DNA of 64,000 nt from NCBI GenBank assembly GCA_039024635.1, contig JBCCQA010000011.1:62001-126000 (forward strand), given 5' to 3'. Shown here piece by piece: positions 51,447-60,474 of this stretch (position 1 is its first letter; each line of letters starts with the position of its first letter). The stretch is from Kuafuiihalomonas sp039024635. GTDB taxonomy: Bacteria; Myxococcota; Kuafuiibacteriia; Kuafuiibacteriales; Kuafuiibacteriaceae. Position numbers and translations under genes: made by a program. The notes below the pieces were generated by a model, which was given only the letters and a program-made list of their open reading frames with translations, made no database searches and had not been told where the DNA came from.

Positions 51447-52505
51447 TCAAAGGGGGGCCGGGATGTCGGTGCTGATGGTGGAGGTCTGGGCCTCCTCCAC
51501 GAGAAAAGACTGAGAGACTGTGGAGGACAGGGTCAGCCGGTCGCCGAGGCTGGTATCGACCAAGCGGTAGGCCAGGCGTCGCAAGCCCACGGTGCTGACC
51601 GCTCCCAGGTCGATGCCTGAGGCGTCACAAGCTGCGGTCCCGGTCAGGGTTCCGTCGATGAAGCGCAGCCGATCGGGGTCGAAGTTCTGGACGCGCACCT
51701 CGACCTCGTCGGCCCCGAAGTTGCCACAGGCGGAGGCCGGTGCTTGGCCGCCGATGGTCCAGGTGGCGACGAGCCGAGCCGGCTGCGGAGGGTCGACCAC
51801 AAAGTCGGTGAGCTCGATCCCTTGGCCCCCTGGCGTGACCGCGGCTTCGATCTCCGCGAAGGCGATGGCCAGGCCGTCGGCGTCCTGCAACGTCAATCGG
51901 ACGAAGTAGGTGCCTCGTCGTAGGTCCTCGAAGGAAGCCGCGCCCTCTTCGCAGGGCAGACTGACGTCGAAGTCTTCGATGGATCCCACGGTGGTGGCGA
52001 GCCTGGTCGTCCTCCCGCCGACTTCAGCACAGCGGCTGGCCGGCTCCCGGCGATCGATGGTCCAGCCAATGGCCAAGTCTCCGACTGCGGGGCCCGTCCC
52101 CGAGAGGGTGAAGATGTGCTCGACCTCCGTTGTCATCTCGGAGCTAATCGAGATCGTGGTCGAGTACTCGGCGACGGTGTCACCGTCGGCGGCCAGCGCG
52201 GCCAGGATCACAGGGCGGGGTCCGGTCGGAAGTCCGTCAAACTGCACGACCTGAGACTCTCCGCATTCCACCTCCAGGAAGCTGCCGCCATCGCCCGTGC
52301 CGGGGAGGCCCCCCACGCTCACCAGAGCCCGAGCCACCTCCAGCTCTACGCAGCTGGATGCGGTGCCGTCCTGGAGCTCGAAACTCCAGCTTACCCGGAG
52401 CCCACCTGGCAGGACGGGGTCGTTGATGATCATCGGGTCAGTGGAAGGCGTCCCCCCGCAACCCGAGAGCGCGAGCGCAAAGAGCCAGCGTCGTCGACCG
52501 TTCAC
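51447..52505 (-). CDS. Lipoprotein with three tandem Ig-like repeats
   Basis: About 352 residues. The signal ends at the lipobox ALSGC. Three repeats of about 110 residues share a pattern: hydrophobic-W-hydrophobic then Ala/Ser-Ser/Arg-x-Cys (RVSWSF..SSC, AIGWTI..SRC, VATWTI..SAC). GTG 52505 was chosen because it begins a compact signal (MNGRRRWLFALALSGC); an ATG at 52556 is the ORF start. Surface or periplasmic; function unknown. Convergent with the rhomboid gene. Confidence 0.7.
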   Translation of the reverse strand: MNGRRRWLFALALSGCGGTPSTDPMIINDPVLPGGLRVSWSFELQDGTASSCVELEVARALVSVGGLPGTGDGGSFLEVECGESQVVQFDGLPTGPRPVILAALAADGDTVAEYSTTISISSEMTTEVEHIFTLSGTGPAVGDLAIGWTIDRREPASRCAEVGGRTTRLATTVGSIEDFDVSLPCEEGAASFEDLRRGTYFVRLTLQDADGLAIAFAEIEAAVTPGGQGIELTDFVVDPPQPARLVATWTIGGQAPASACGNFGADEVEVRVQNFDPDRLRFIDGTLTGTAACDASGIDLGAVSTVGLRRLAYRLVDTSLGDRLTLSSTVSQSFLVEEAQTSTISTDIPAPL

Positions 52506-52585
52506 CTCCGCACGATCTTGCAGGTTTCGGGCCGGACCAAGAGCAAACCGGCCCATCTTCGACGCCGTCTGAGCCCCAGGCTACG

Positions 52586-52613
52586 GGTCCACCCTCGAAT
52601 CCGTGTGTGGACC
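52586..52613 (+). repeat. Inverted repeat spanning the carotenoid oxygenase start
   Basis: GGTCCAC (52586-52592) and GTGGACC (52607-52613) are perfect arms; the GTG start (52603-52605) lies in the 14-base loop. Could hide the start codon in a hairpin. Seen directly; function inferred. Confidence 0.4.
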
Positions 52614-54117
52614 TTCGCTTGTCGGGCCAAGGGCGGCGTCGGACAAGAAGGACGTGCTGGCCGAAGGGCGAGAAACCGATCCGGCGCAGGTCGTAGTGGA
52701 TGCCTATCGAAGCGTCGACGGCGAGGTCGACGCCGAGCTCCCTTGTGTGGAAGGCCGGGTGCCCCATGGCCTGAGCGGCGTGCTTTACCGGAACGGCGTC
52801 GGCCGGCTGGACGTGCACGGAACGCCCCAGATGCACCCTTTCGACGGCGACGGAATGGTGAGCCGATTCGACTTCCAGGGCGGCGCCGTCCACTACCGAA
52901 ACCGATGGGTTCGGACCCGAGAGTTCCTGGAGGAGGAGCAGGCCCAGCGCATGCTCTACCGGGGCTTCGGCACCAACATCCCCGGGGGCCTTCGCGCCAA
53001 CGCCTTTCGCATGCGCTTCAAGAACGCGGCCAACACCAGCATCGTTTTTCACGGCGGTAAGCTGCTGGCCCTTTGGGAAGCGGGCCAGCCCCATCGGCTG
53101 CACCCCGAGACCCTCGAGACTTTGGAGCGACACGACTACGAAGGTGCTCTATCCAACCGGGAACACTTTCTGTGGCGGATCCTTGCCCCCGAAAGACCCT
53201 TTAGCGCTCATCCCAAGATCTGTCCCATCACAGGGGAGATGTACAACTTTGGGCTCGTGATCGGCCCTCGGATCGAGCTCGTCGTCTATCGCATCAGTCC
53301 CGAGGGTCGGATAATGAGCGCGCGTCGCGTCGGACTCGAGGAGCCATGCTTCATGCATGACTTCGTGCTCACCGAACGCTTCGCCGTCTTCTTTGCCACG
53401 CCGATCAAGTTCGACCTTCCTCGGGCGCTGTCCGGCGTGAACACGCCGGTTGAGTCCATCCGGCGCGACCCTCGCCGCTCGACTCAGATCGTCCTCGTCC
53501 CCCGAGAAGGCGGCGAGCCGCAGCGCTTCGAGGCCGATGACGGCTTTTTCCTGTTTCACTACTTCAACGCCTACGAGTCGGGCTCCACCATCGTGGTCGA
53601 CGGCTGTCGAATGGCCGACTTCAAGGGCGGAACCATCGACCTCCGGGACCCGTCGGCCGTCCGAGACGCCATGTTCGAGCCCGCCTTCCCGACGCGCTGG
53701 ACCGTCGACTTGGGGACCAAGAAAGTTCAGGCCCGCCAACTGCACGAGATGGGCATGGAGCTGCCGCGGATCGACGAGCGACGGTGCACCCAGATGCATC
53801 GGGTGCTCTACGCGACCGCCCGCACCCATCCCGAAGGCCCGCCGCTCTTGAACGGACTCGCTCGGCTGGACCCCGAAAGCGGGCAGGCCGTCGTCCGCGA
53901 CCTGTATCCCGATTTGCCCGGAGAGCCTGTCTTCGTTCCCGGTGGTCCCGGGGAGGACGATGGGTGGCTGACCAGCGTGGTCTATCGGGCCGAGACGGGT
54001 CGAAGCGAGCTCTGGCTCGTCGAGCCCACGAGCCTGGCCACGGTCGCGAGGCTGGAGCTGCCCCACCACTTACCCCCTGGCTTTCACGGGACTTGGGTGC
54101 ACCGCGAGCCCGCGTGA
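52603..54117 (+). CDS. Carotenoid oxygenase family protein
   Basis: A 504-residue, seven-bladed beta-propeller-type iron enzyme that oxidatively cleaves carotenoids, apocarotenoids or related olefins. The four Fe-binding His motifs are visible: FSAHPKICPITGEMYNFG, EEPCFMHDFVLTERF, FLFHYFNAYE and PPGFHGTW. The N-terminal LPCVEGRVPHGLSGVLYRNG and HPFDGDGMVSRF are typical. Start GTG 52603 is the first available and leaves about 45 extra residues. It overlaps a tiny membrane-protein gene by one base (TGATG). Confidence 0.94.
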   Translation: MCGPSLVGPRAASDKKDVLAEGRETDPAQVVVDAYRSVDGEVDAELPCVEGRVPHGLSGVLYRNGVGRLDVHGTPQMHPFDGDGMVSRFDFQGGAVHYRNRWVRTREFLEEEQAQRMLYRGFGTNIPGGLRANAFRMRFKNAANTSIVFHGGKLLALWEAGQPHRLHPETLETLERHDYEGALSNREHFLWRILAPERPFSAHPKICPITGEMYNFGLVIGPRIELVVYRISPEGRIMSARRVGLEEPCFMHDFVLTERFAVFFATPIKFDLPRALSGVNTPVESIRRDPRRSTQIVLVPREGGEPQRFEADDGFFLFHYFNAYESGSTIVVDGCRMADFKGGTIDLRDPSAVRDAMFEPAFPTRWTVDLGTKKVQARQLHEMGMELPRIDERRCTQMHRVLYATARTHPEGPPLLNGLARLDPESGQAVVRDLYPDLPGEPVFVPGGPGEDDGWLTSVVYRAETGRSELWLVEPTSLATVARLELPHHLPPGFHGTWVHREPA

Positions 54118-54308
54118 TGGAGACCCAGCAGATCATTGGACTCGTGCTCATCGGTCTCGGCATTGCCGAGCCGATGATGGGTCGCCTGATCGCGGCCCAG
54201 ATGTCTGACGCGTCGCGACAGCGCATCCTTCGCGGAGCGATGAGCCTGTCCGGCATCGTCTTGATCGGTGTGGGTTTGGCCCTCTTCCGAGGCTGGATTT
54301 CCATCTGA
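54117..54308 (+). CDS. Small two-helix membrane protein
   Basis: 63 residues starting METQQIIGLVLIGLG. Two hydrophobic spans (IIGLVLIGLGIAEPMM and SLSGIVLIGVGLALF) are joined by a charged turn (SDASRQRILRG). The ATG overlaps the carotenoid oxygenase stop (TGATG), so the two are translationally coupled. A larger ORF reading here from 53784 is in the shadow of the oxygenase. Unknown function, perhaps a membrane tether. Confidence 0.65.
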   Translation: METQQIIGLVLIGLGIAEPMMGRLIAAQMSDASRQRILRGAMSLSGIVLIGVGLALFRGWISI

Positions 54309-54335
54309 GTCTCGAAGCGAGACTGCGCGCTTTTT
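54308..54335 (+). terminator. Rho-independent-like terminator
   Basis: AGTCTCG (54308-54314), loop AAG, CGAGACT (54318-54324), then GCGCGC and a five-T run (54331-54335). Directly after the small membrane-protein stop. Confidence 0.6.
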
Positions 54336-54397
54336 CGTTCGAACGCGGGAGACGAATGGGAGCTTGAATTTGGGTGGTTCCGAAGCGAGTCAGCCCC

Positions 54398-57037
54398 ATG
54401 GCTCAGCGAGTATTCCTGTTCAGCGAGGAAGGCGCGGACGGCAGCCGAGAGGACCGAGAGCTCTTGGGCGGCAAGGGCGCGAACTTGGCCGAGATGTCCC
54501 GCATCGGTCTTCCCGTCCCGCCCGGCTTCACCATCACGACCGACTGCTGCCGCAGCTTCACCGAGACGGGCGCCTGGCCGGATGGGCTGGATGGCGACGT
54601 CGAGCGGGGCCTGAAGCATATCGAGTCGAAGCTCGGCAGCGCCTTCGGTGACGCGAGCGAGCCGCTCTTGGTGTCGGTTCGGAGCGGCGCCGCCGTTTCC
54701 ATGCCGGGCATGATGGATACGGTGCTCAACCTCGGCCTCAACGACGACGTCGTCGATGGTCTGGCCAAAAAGACCGACAACCCGCGCTTCGCCTACGACG
54801 CCTATCGCCGCTTCATCGACATGTTCGGCAACGTCGTCGTCGGCGTTCCTCACGAGCTCTTCGAGGACGTCTTGGAGTCCATGAAGCGAGACCGAAACGT
54901 CGCCCTAGACGTGCAGCTGAAGACCGAAGACCTTCAGGACCTCGTGGGTCAGTACAAGGCCGTCTATCGCAAACGGACCGGCTACATGTTCCCCGACGAT
55001 CCGCGGGAGCAGCTTCGGCTGGCCATCGACGCGGTGTTCCGCTCCTGGGATAGCGAGCGGGCTCGGAAGTACCGGCACATCAACGCCATCACCGGCCTCT
55101 CCGGGACCGCGGTCAACGTGCAGGCCATGGTATTCGGCAATATGGGTGACGACAGTGGAACCGGCGTCTGCTTCACTCGCAACCCCAATACCGGCCAGCG
55201 TATGCTCTACGGCGAGTTCCTCGTGAACGCCCAAGGAGAAGATGTCGTCGCAGGCATTCGCACCCCGAAGGACATCGAAGAGATGAAGGCCGTGATGCCC
55301 AGGGCCTACGACGAGTTGGTCGGCGTCACTCAGCGTTTGGAGGATCACTACCAGGACATGCAGGACATCGAGTTCACCGTGCAGGGGCCAAAGCTTTTTA
55401 TGCTCCAGACTCGAAGCGGAAAGCGCACGGGCCCCGCCGCTCTCAAGATCGCTCTGGACATGGTGGACGAGGGTGTAGCCGACAAAGAGACCGCTGTGCG
55501 CAAGCTCGTGACGCCCGGCCACCTCGACCAGCTTCTTCATCCTTCCTTCGACGACCGAAGCGAGGACGAAGAGTCGGTGGGCAAAGGCCTTCCGGCTTCA
55601 CCGGGTGCGGCCGTTGGTCAGGTCGTGTTCAGCGCCGAAGACGCGGAAGCGGCCGCTCAAAGAGGCGAAGACGTGATCCTCGTACGCATCGAGACCAGCC
55701 CCGAGGACGTGGGGGGGATGCACGCCGCCAAGGGCATCCTGACTGCTCGGGGCGGGATGACCAGCCATGCCGCAGTCGTGGCCCGCGGTTGGGGCAAACC
55801 TTGCGTCGCCGGATGCGGCGACATCGTCATCGACTACAAGGCCCAGAGCTTCACCAACGGTCGACTGACGATTCGGGCCGGAGAGTGGATATCGATCGAC
55901 GGAACGACGGGCGAGATCATCAGGGGGCAGCGCCGGCTGCAGACCCCACAGCTGTCGGGCGACTTCGCGCGTTTCATGACTTGGGTCGACGAGTTCCGTC
56001 GTCTGAAGGTTCGGACCAACGCCGACAATCCGTCCGATGCGCAGAAGGCCATCGAGTTCGGCGCCGAAGGGATCGGATTGTGTCGAACCGAGCACATGTT
56101 CTTCGAGATGGAGCGGATCAACATCATGCGGCGCATGATCTTGGCCCAGTCCCAGACCGAGCGAAGAGAGCAGCTGGATGCACTCCTTCCCTTTCAGCGG
56201 AGCGACTTCGCGGGGATCTTCGAGGTCATGGCTGGGCGTCCGGTCACGATCAGGCTCCTGGACCCGCCGCTTCACGAGTTCTTGCCCACCGAACCCGATG
56301 AGCAGCGAGATGTGGCTCGAGCGCTGGGCATCATGCCCGAAGAGCTGGCCGCCCACGTAGCACGACTGCACGAGATCAATCCGATGATGGGTCACCGGGG
56401 CTGTCGGCTCGGAATCACCTATCCAGAGATCACCGTCATGCAGACCCGGGCCATCATCGAGGCCGCCGTTCGGACCCACAGCCGCGGCATCGACGTTCAT
56501 CCCGAGATCATGGTCCCCCTCGTGAGCACGGTGGAGGAGCTAGCCCGCCAGCGAAAGATGATCGTAGATACGGCGGAAGAGGTCTTCAGGGCCCAAGGAA
56601 AAAGGATCGACTACCAGATCGGCACCATGATCGAGATTCCGCGGGCAGCACTCACTGCCGACGACGTGGCGAGTGAAGCCGACTTTTTTTCATTCGGAAC
56701 CAACGACCTGACTCAGATGACCTTCGGCTTCAGTCGGGACGACGCAGGCCGCTTTCTTCCTCGCTATGTCGAGACCGAGCTCCTCCCCGCCGACCCGTTC
56801 CAAACCTTGGATACGTCTGGCGTCGGTCAGCTCGTTCGAATGGCTGGGACCCTGGGGCGAGCCACCAAGCCCGAGCTCAAGCTCGGTATCTGCGGGGAGC
56901 ATGGCGGGGATCCGGCCTCGGTGGCCTTCTGCCACGAGATCGGGCTGGACTACGTTTCCTGCAGTCCGTTCAGGGTGCCAGTCGCCCGCCTGGCTGCCGC
57001 CCAGTCGGCCCTGGAGGAGAAAGCGTCGGAAGGCTGA
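54398..57037 (+). CDS. ppdK: Pyruvate, phosphate dikinase
   Basis: An 879-residue enzyme interconverting pyruvate + ATP + Pi and PEP + AMP + PPi. It has the N-terminal ATP-grasp (LGGKGANLAEM, SVRSGAAVSMPGMMDTVLNLGL, NVQAMVFGNMGDDSGTGVCFTRNP), the phosphohistidine domain with GGMTSHAAVVARGWGKPCV, and the TIM-barrel PEP domain with GLCRTEHMFFE, GHRGCRLGITYPE, GTNDLTQMTFGFSRDD and the catalytic Cys in GICGEHGGDP. ATG 54398 matches the family start; the ORF begins at 54374. It should help glycolytic/gluconeogenic flux with pyrophosphate. It follows a terminator. Confidence 0.97.
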   Translation: MAQRVFLFSEEGADGSREDRELLGGKGANLAEMSRIGLPVPPGFTITTDCCRSFTETGAWPDGLDGDVERGLKHIESKLGSAFGDASEPLLVSVRSGAAVSMPGMMDTVLNLGLNDDVVDGLAKKTDNPRFAYDAYRRFIDMFGNVVVGVPHELFEDVLESMKRDRNVALDVQLKTEDLQDLVGQYKAVYRKRTGYMFPDDPREQLRLAIDAVFRSWDSERARKYRHINAITGLSGTAVNVQAMVFGNMGDDSGTGVCFTRNPNTGQRMLYGEFLVNAQGEDVVAGIRTPKDIEEMKAVMPRAYDELVGVTQRLEDHYQDMQDIEFTVQGPKLFMLQTRSGKRTGPAALKIALDMVDEGVADKETAVRKLVTPGHLDQLLHPSFDDRSEDEESVGKGLPASPGAAVGQVVFSAEDAEAAAQRGEDVILVRIETSPEDVGGMHAAKGILTARGGMTSHAAVVARGWGKPCVAGCGDIVIDYKAQSFTNGRLTIRAGEWISIDGTTGEIIRGQRRLQTPQLSGDFARFMTWVDEFRRLKVRTNADNPSDAQKAIEFGAEGIGLCRTEHMFFEMERINIMRRMILAQSQTERREQLDALLPFQRSDFAGIFEVMAGRPVTIRLLDPPLHEFLPTEPDEQRDVARALGIMPEELAAHVARLHEINPMMGHRGCRLGITYPEITVMQTRAIIEAAVRTHSRGIDVHPEIMVPLVSTVEELARQRKMIVDTAEEVFRAQGKRIDYQIGTMIEIPRAALTADDVASEADFFSFGTNDLTQMTFGFSRDDAGRFLPRYVETELLPADPFQTLDTSGVGQLVRMAGTLGRATKPELKLGICGEHGGDPASVAFCHEIGLDYVSCSPFRVPVARLAAAQSALEEKASEG

Positions 57038-57050
57038 GGGCGGCCCTCAG
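57034..57050. terminator. Inverted repeat containing both convergent stop codons
   Basis: CTGAGGGCGGCCCTCAG: perfect 8-base arms around one central base. The ppdK TGA (57035-57037) and the minus-strand stop (57047-57049) are both inside the arms. Confidence 0.45.
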
Positions 57051-57568
57051 AAGACGATGCCGACCGAAGCCGCGATCTGAATCCATTCGTAGGCGCTCGC
57101 GCTCGGCTCGCCAACGAGCGTGGCGAAGGTGAGGGTCTGTTCCTCGGCCCGGTTGTAGCTGACGTTGGCGCCGAAGGTGAAGGGCCCGGCCGCCAGGTCA
57201 AGGCCGCCGCCCACGTCCCATGTGAAGCCCTCTAGATCTCCGGCCAGGCCGCCCAGGTGAGCGAAGACCACGGGCTGGAGGCCCTTGAGCAGAGAGACCC
57301 GAATCCCGCCCATCACGCGAAAGGCGCTGGGGGTGCCGGGGGCCTCGAAGCCGACCTTGAGTTCTGGGATGAGGCGAACGACATCGCTGTCGAACTGGTA
57401 GCCGAGCCGGCCGTTGAAGCCGAGCCCGACGGACTCCGGTGGATTCGGATCTTCCACCACGAAGTTGGGGCCGACGTCGATGGCCACGGCGACGCCTTCT
57501 TTGGCCTCGGCCCTGAGGGCCAGGGTCGAAAGAGCAGCGATAGCGAGGGTCACGAAGGTGCGCTTCAT
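57047..57568 (-). CDS. Outer-membrane beta-barrel-like protein
   Basis: 173 residues with signal peptide MKRTFVTLAIAALSTLALRAEA and alternating hydrophobic strands (GLGFNGRLGYQFD, AFRVMGGIRVSLL, FTFGANVSYNR, WIQIAASVGIVF). The final residue is Phe, the classical C-terminal signature for BAM-assembled barrels. ATG 57568 begins the signal; an ORF extension to 58210 is a shadow. An eight-stranded OmpW/OmpA-like barrel is plausible. Confidence 0.72.
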   Translation of the reverse strand: MKRTFVTLAIAALSTLALRAEAKEGVAVAIDVGPNFVVEDPNPPESVGLGFNGRLGYQFDSDVVRLIPELKVGFEAPGTPSAFRVMGGIRVSLLKGLQPVVFAHLGGLAGDLEGFTWDVGGGLDLAAGPFTFGANVSYNRAEEQTLTFATLVGEPSASAYEWIQIAASVGIVF

Positions 57569-57654
57569 GCTGGTGGAAGTAGCATCGCCCTTGGTCTCGG
57601 CCAAGGCGAGCGCCATACGTGAGGGCCTTCGCAGCTTCGGCCTACTTCGACCCA

Positions 57655-57682
57655 CCTTTCGCTGAGCGCAGCTCAGCGAAGG
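57655..57682 (-). terminator. Stable hairpin at the 3' end of the propeller lipoprotein gene
   Basis: Arms TTCGCTGAGC (57658-57667) and GCTCAGCGAA (57671-57680) with loop GCA, extended by a G-T and a C-G pair. The gene's TGA (57673-57675) is inside the arm. No T-run. Confidence 0.55.
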
Positions 57683-59562
57683 ACGAGGGCACGCTGGCCC
57701 GTTCGGAGGTCGAGGGCGAACACGCCTCGTTGGGCGGCGTCCACCAGCATCAACAGGCTTCGACTGGGGACGGCGTGGAGCTCGACCAGTTGGCTTGCGA
57801 ACGGCGGCGGGGGCGCGATCACACCGGCGCGCCCGTCGGCGTCGAAGCGGAGGACGCCGCCTCCGGCAGCGACGTAGAGGATCTCGTCCTCTTCGAGCAG
57901 GGCCGTCGCCGGCGGTGTACCCGAAGGGAGTCGACGTAGGCGAAGGGTGATGTAGCGCTCCACGTCCCACTCGAAGATCAGCTCGTCGTCGGCCAACCAC
58001 ACCCGCGTACCGCTTCCAGCGCTCAGACCCTTGAGAGGGCGTTCGAGCTTGATGGCCTCGAAGCCGAGGGCGCCCCGGGCCCGAACGAGGACGGTCGACA
58101 CGTCGCAGAGTCCGACCCAGTGGTCCTTGACCGCGGTCGCCCGGCTCAAAGGACAGCCCTCTCCGAAACCGGGGCGAGCGAGGCTGGCGCCGTCCGGACG
58201 CCAAAGCCAAGACCGAGCCTGGCCCCCGAGGACCAGCTCCTCGTCGTCCAAGAAGGCCAGGTGAGGTCCTTCGGTTTCGAGCGAAGCGCTGTCGAAGCTC
58301 GCATCGTCGAGGTGCCAGCTGAACATCGACGAACGGCTGGCCCGGGGAAAGAGCAAGTTGTCTTGTCGAACCACCAACCCCAATCCGGGGCGAGGGCGCA
58401 GATCCTCGGCGAAGGCCTCGAAGAGCCCTAGGTTGGCGCTCGGTGAGTCTCCAACCCGGGCCACGACCGACCCCGTGTGCACGTCGAAGGCCATGAGTTG
58501 GTCGGGACCGGCGCCGACCCGAACCGAGGCCCAGAGCCGTTCGCCGATCAGGACTTCGGCCGCCTCTGGCACGAAATCGAGCTCGACCCGGGTCAGCCGT
58601 CGCGCTTCTGGTTCGATGGTCAGGAGCTCGCCTCCGTCGACGAGGGCGAGTCGGCCGCTGTCCCCCACCATGAGTCTTTGGGGCGGCTGGGTGAGGGACA
58701 GCGCCATGACTGGGCTCGGCGCTCCCCCCTGGAGCGCCCCTCGGAGCAGCTGAGTGCCGTCCACGAACCAGGTTCCGCCGTCGCTGAGCGCCATGACGGA
58801 TCCTTCCGGTGGAAGATGCAGGATGACCTCTCCGCTCTCCAGGCTGTGTTCGAATGCTTTCCCCGGGCCCAGCACCAAACCGAGTCGCCGTCCGTCCGGC
58901 GAAGCACGGACCCGCCGTCCCGGGCTATCGATGGGAAATCGAAAGAGACGACGCAGGGCCTCGGGGCCGCCGGCGTCCATGTAGAGGCTGCCTGCGGTGA
59001 GAACGAAAAGCCGCTCCGTGCTCGCGGCCAGATCGACGATGGGTTCGTCCAAAGGGTGCCCGGTGATGGCCCGCTCCGGAACCACCCGGCGGGCGGTGTT
59101 CAGAACGGGGTCGACGACGAGCAGGTGTCCGTCCTGCAGGGCGATGAGCTCAGCCCCCGCCGCCACCGCTCTTCGGATGGGACCGATGGGCTGGGTGACA
59201 TGGAGGCGGAGGTCACGATGGGTGAAGCGTTCGTTCTTCAGGCCCGTGACCCGAATGGTCTGGTCCGGTCCGAGCTGGAGAGGGACGTCAAGCCACCATT
59301 GCTCTTCGATCCCCTGAGCCAGCTCGCCGTCGATGATGATGGAGGTCTCCGCCTCTCGTCGGCCTCGAAAGCGCACCGAGGCGGCCCCGAGAAGATCGCT
59401 CCCGTCCAGGGGCCACTCGATGGTGAAAGGCGTCGGTGTCGTGGGTGCAGGACCTGCCGGTGGGGCGGAAGCGACGGTCGGGTCCGGACGCCCGGGCCCC
59501 GAACCGACGCCACAGGCCGTCAGGAGCCCTAGGATCCCGAGCCCTGCGCCTCTTCGGTCCAT
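57673..59562 (-). CDS. Lipoprotein with N-terminal Ig-like and beta-propeller domains
   Basis: 629 residues. Lipobox GLLTAC, Pro/Thr-rich linker, an Ig-like domain (FTIEWPLDGSDLLGAASVRFRG), then many four-stranded repeats (LFVLTAGSLYMDAGG, SVMALSDGGTWFVDG, LLTIEPEARRL, ILYVAAGGGVLRF) as in WD40/YVTN-type propellers. ATG 59562 begins the signal; the ORF opens at 59580. Envelope-located, possibly a binding protein; no enzyme motif seen. A terminator-like hairpin ends it. Confidence 0.78.
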   Translation of the reverse strand: MDRRGAGLGILGLLTACGVGSGPGRPDPTVASAPPAGPAPTTPTPFTIEWPLDGSDLLGAASVRFRGRREAETSIIIDGELAQGIEEQWWLDVPLQLGPDQTIRVTGLKNERFTHRDLRLHVTQPIGPIRRAVAAGAELIALQDGHLLVVDPVLNTARRVVPERAITGHPLDEPIVDLAASTERLFVLTAGSLYMDAGGPEALRRLFRFPIDSPGRRVRASPDGRRLGLVLGPGKAFEHSLESGEVILHLPPEGSVMALSDGGTWFVDGTQLLRGALQGGAPSPVMALSLTQPPQRLMVGDSGRLALVDGGELLTIEPEARRLTRVELDFVPEAAEVLIGERLWASVRVGAGPDQLMAFDVHTGSVVARVGDSPSANLGLFEAFAEDLRPRPGLGLVVRQDNLLFPRASRSSMFSWHLDDASFDSASLETEGPHLAFLDDEELVLGGQARSWLWRPDGASLARPGFGEGCPLSRATAVKDHWVGLCDVSTVLVRARGALGFEAIKLERPLKGLSAGSGTRVWLADDELIFEWDVERYITLRLRRLPSGTPPATALLEEDEILYVAAGGGVLRFDADGRAGVIAPPPPFASQLVELHAVPSRSLLMLVDAAQRGVFALDLRTGQRALVLR

Positions 59563-59643
59563 GGATGCAAAAAGCAGCAAAACCCGTGCCGTCCGGGCCG
59601 TCAGGAAGCCAACGATCCGGGCCCCGAAGGGGGACGTCGCGAG

Positions 59644-60426
59644 CTAGCTCTTGGCCTCGAAGACATAGAAGTGGGCGCCCTGGGGATCGGTCAATAGGGC
59701 GAACCGGCCGACGTCGATGTCGATGGGACCAAAAGGGCTCGTTCCGCCCAGAGCCTTGGCCTGGTCCATGGCTTCGGTGCAGCGGGCGACCGTGAAGTAG
59801 ACGCTCCAATGGGGCGGGAGCTCGCCCCACTGTTCGTTCATTAGGAGGACGTGGCCCTGCTCTCGACCGTCCGCTCGGTGGATCATGGCCATGGGGTTCG
59901 GTGAGTTGCCGTCGTCCTTAAAACGCCAGTTGAAGAGCTCCCCATAGAAGCCCTTGACCTGGTCCATGTTCCGGGTCGCGCGCTCGTTCCAGCTGAAGGA
60001 GCCGGGCTCGTTGAAAATGCCCGCCCCCTCGTGCCGTCCCGCTTCCCACAGGGCGAAGACGGCCCCCTCGGGATCTCGGACCCAGTTGGTCCGACCGTTG
60101 TCGCCGACCTGGATGGTGTCGAACATCAGGCTTCCGCCGAGTTGCTTCACCCTGGTCTCGGTCGCCTTGATGTCGTCGACCGCTACGTAGGTGTTCCAGG
60201 TGCTAGGGGTGCCCCCGTCCTTCATGGCGTCGGACATCTGGCCGATACCGGCCGCCTGTTTTCCGTCCTTGAAGAAGACACCGTAGGGCGGGGCACCCTG
60301 GTGGTCGGCGGATTGCTCTTCGTAGGTCCAGCCGAAGAGTTGCTCGTAGAAGGGTCGGATCTCGCCGATGTCTTTGGCGACGAGATCCGTCCAGTTGAAG
60401 GTGCCGTGGGGGAAGTGGGTGCTCAT
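59644..60426 (-). CDS. VOC family protein (two glyoxalase-like modules)
   Basis: A 260-residue soluble protein made of two vicinal-oxygen-chelate modules (FNWTDLVAKDIGEIRPFYEQLFGW and FSWNERATRNMDQVKGFYGELFNW are the repeat starts, quoted in part: FYEQLFGW and FYGELFNW). Each ends in DPEGAVFALWE or DPQGAHFYVFE. These proteins bind small molecules and can be dioxygenases, isomerases or resistance binders; function is not assignable. Stop lies in the GAGCTAGCTC palindrome. Confidence 0.9.
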   Translation of the reverse strand: MSTHFPHGTFNWTDLVAKDIGEIRPFYEQLFGWTYEEQSADHQGAPPYGVFFKDGKQAAGIGQMSDAMKDGGTPSTWNTYVAVDDIKATETRVKQLGGSLMFDTIQVGDNGRTNWVRDPEGAVFALWEAGRHEGAGIFNEPGSFSWNERATRNMDQVKGFYGELFNWRFKDDGNSPNPMAMIHRADGREQGHVLLMNEQWGELPPHWSVYFTVARCTEAMDQAKALGGTSPFGPIDIDVGRFALLTDPQGAHFYVFEAKS

Positions 60427-60474
60427 GGTTCCATCAACACCCCGGGGCCCGCTCCGTGAAGCGAAAGGATCGCG

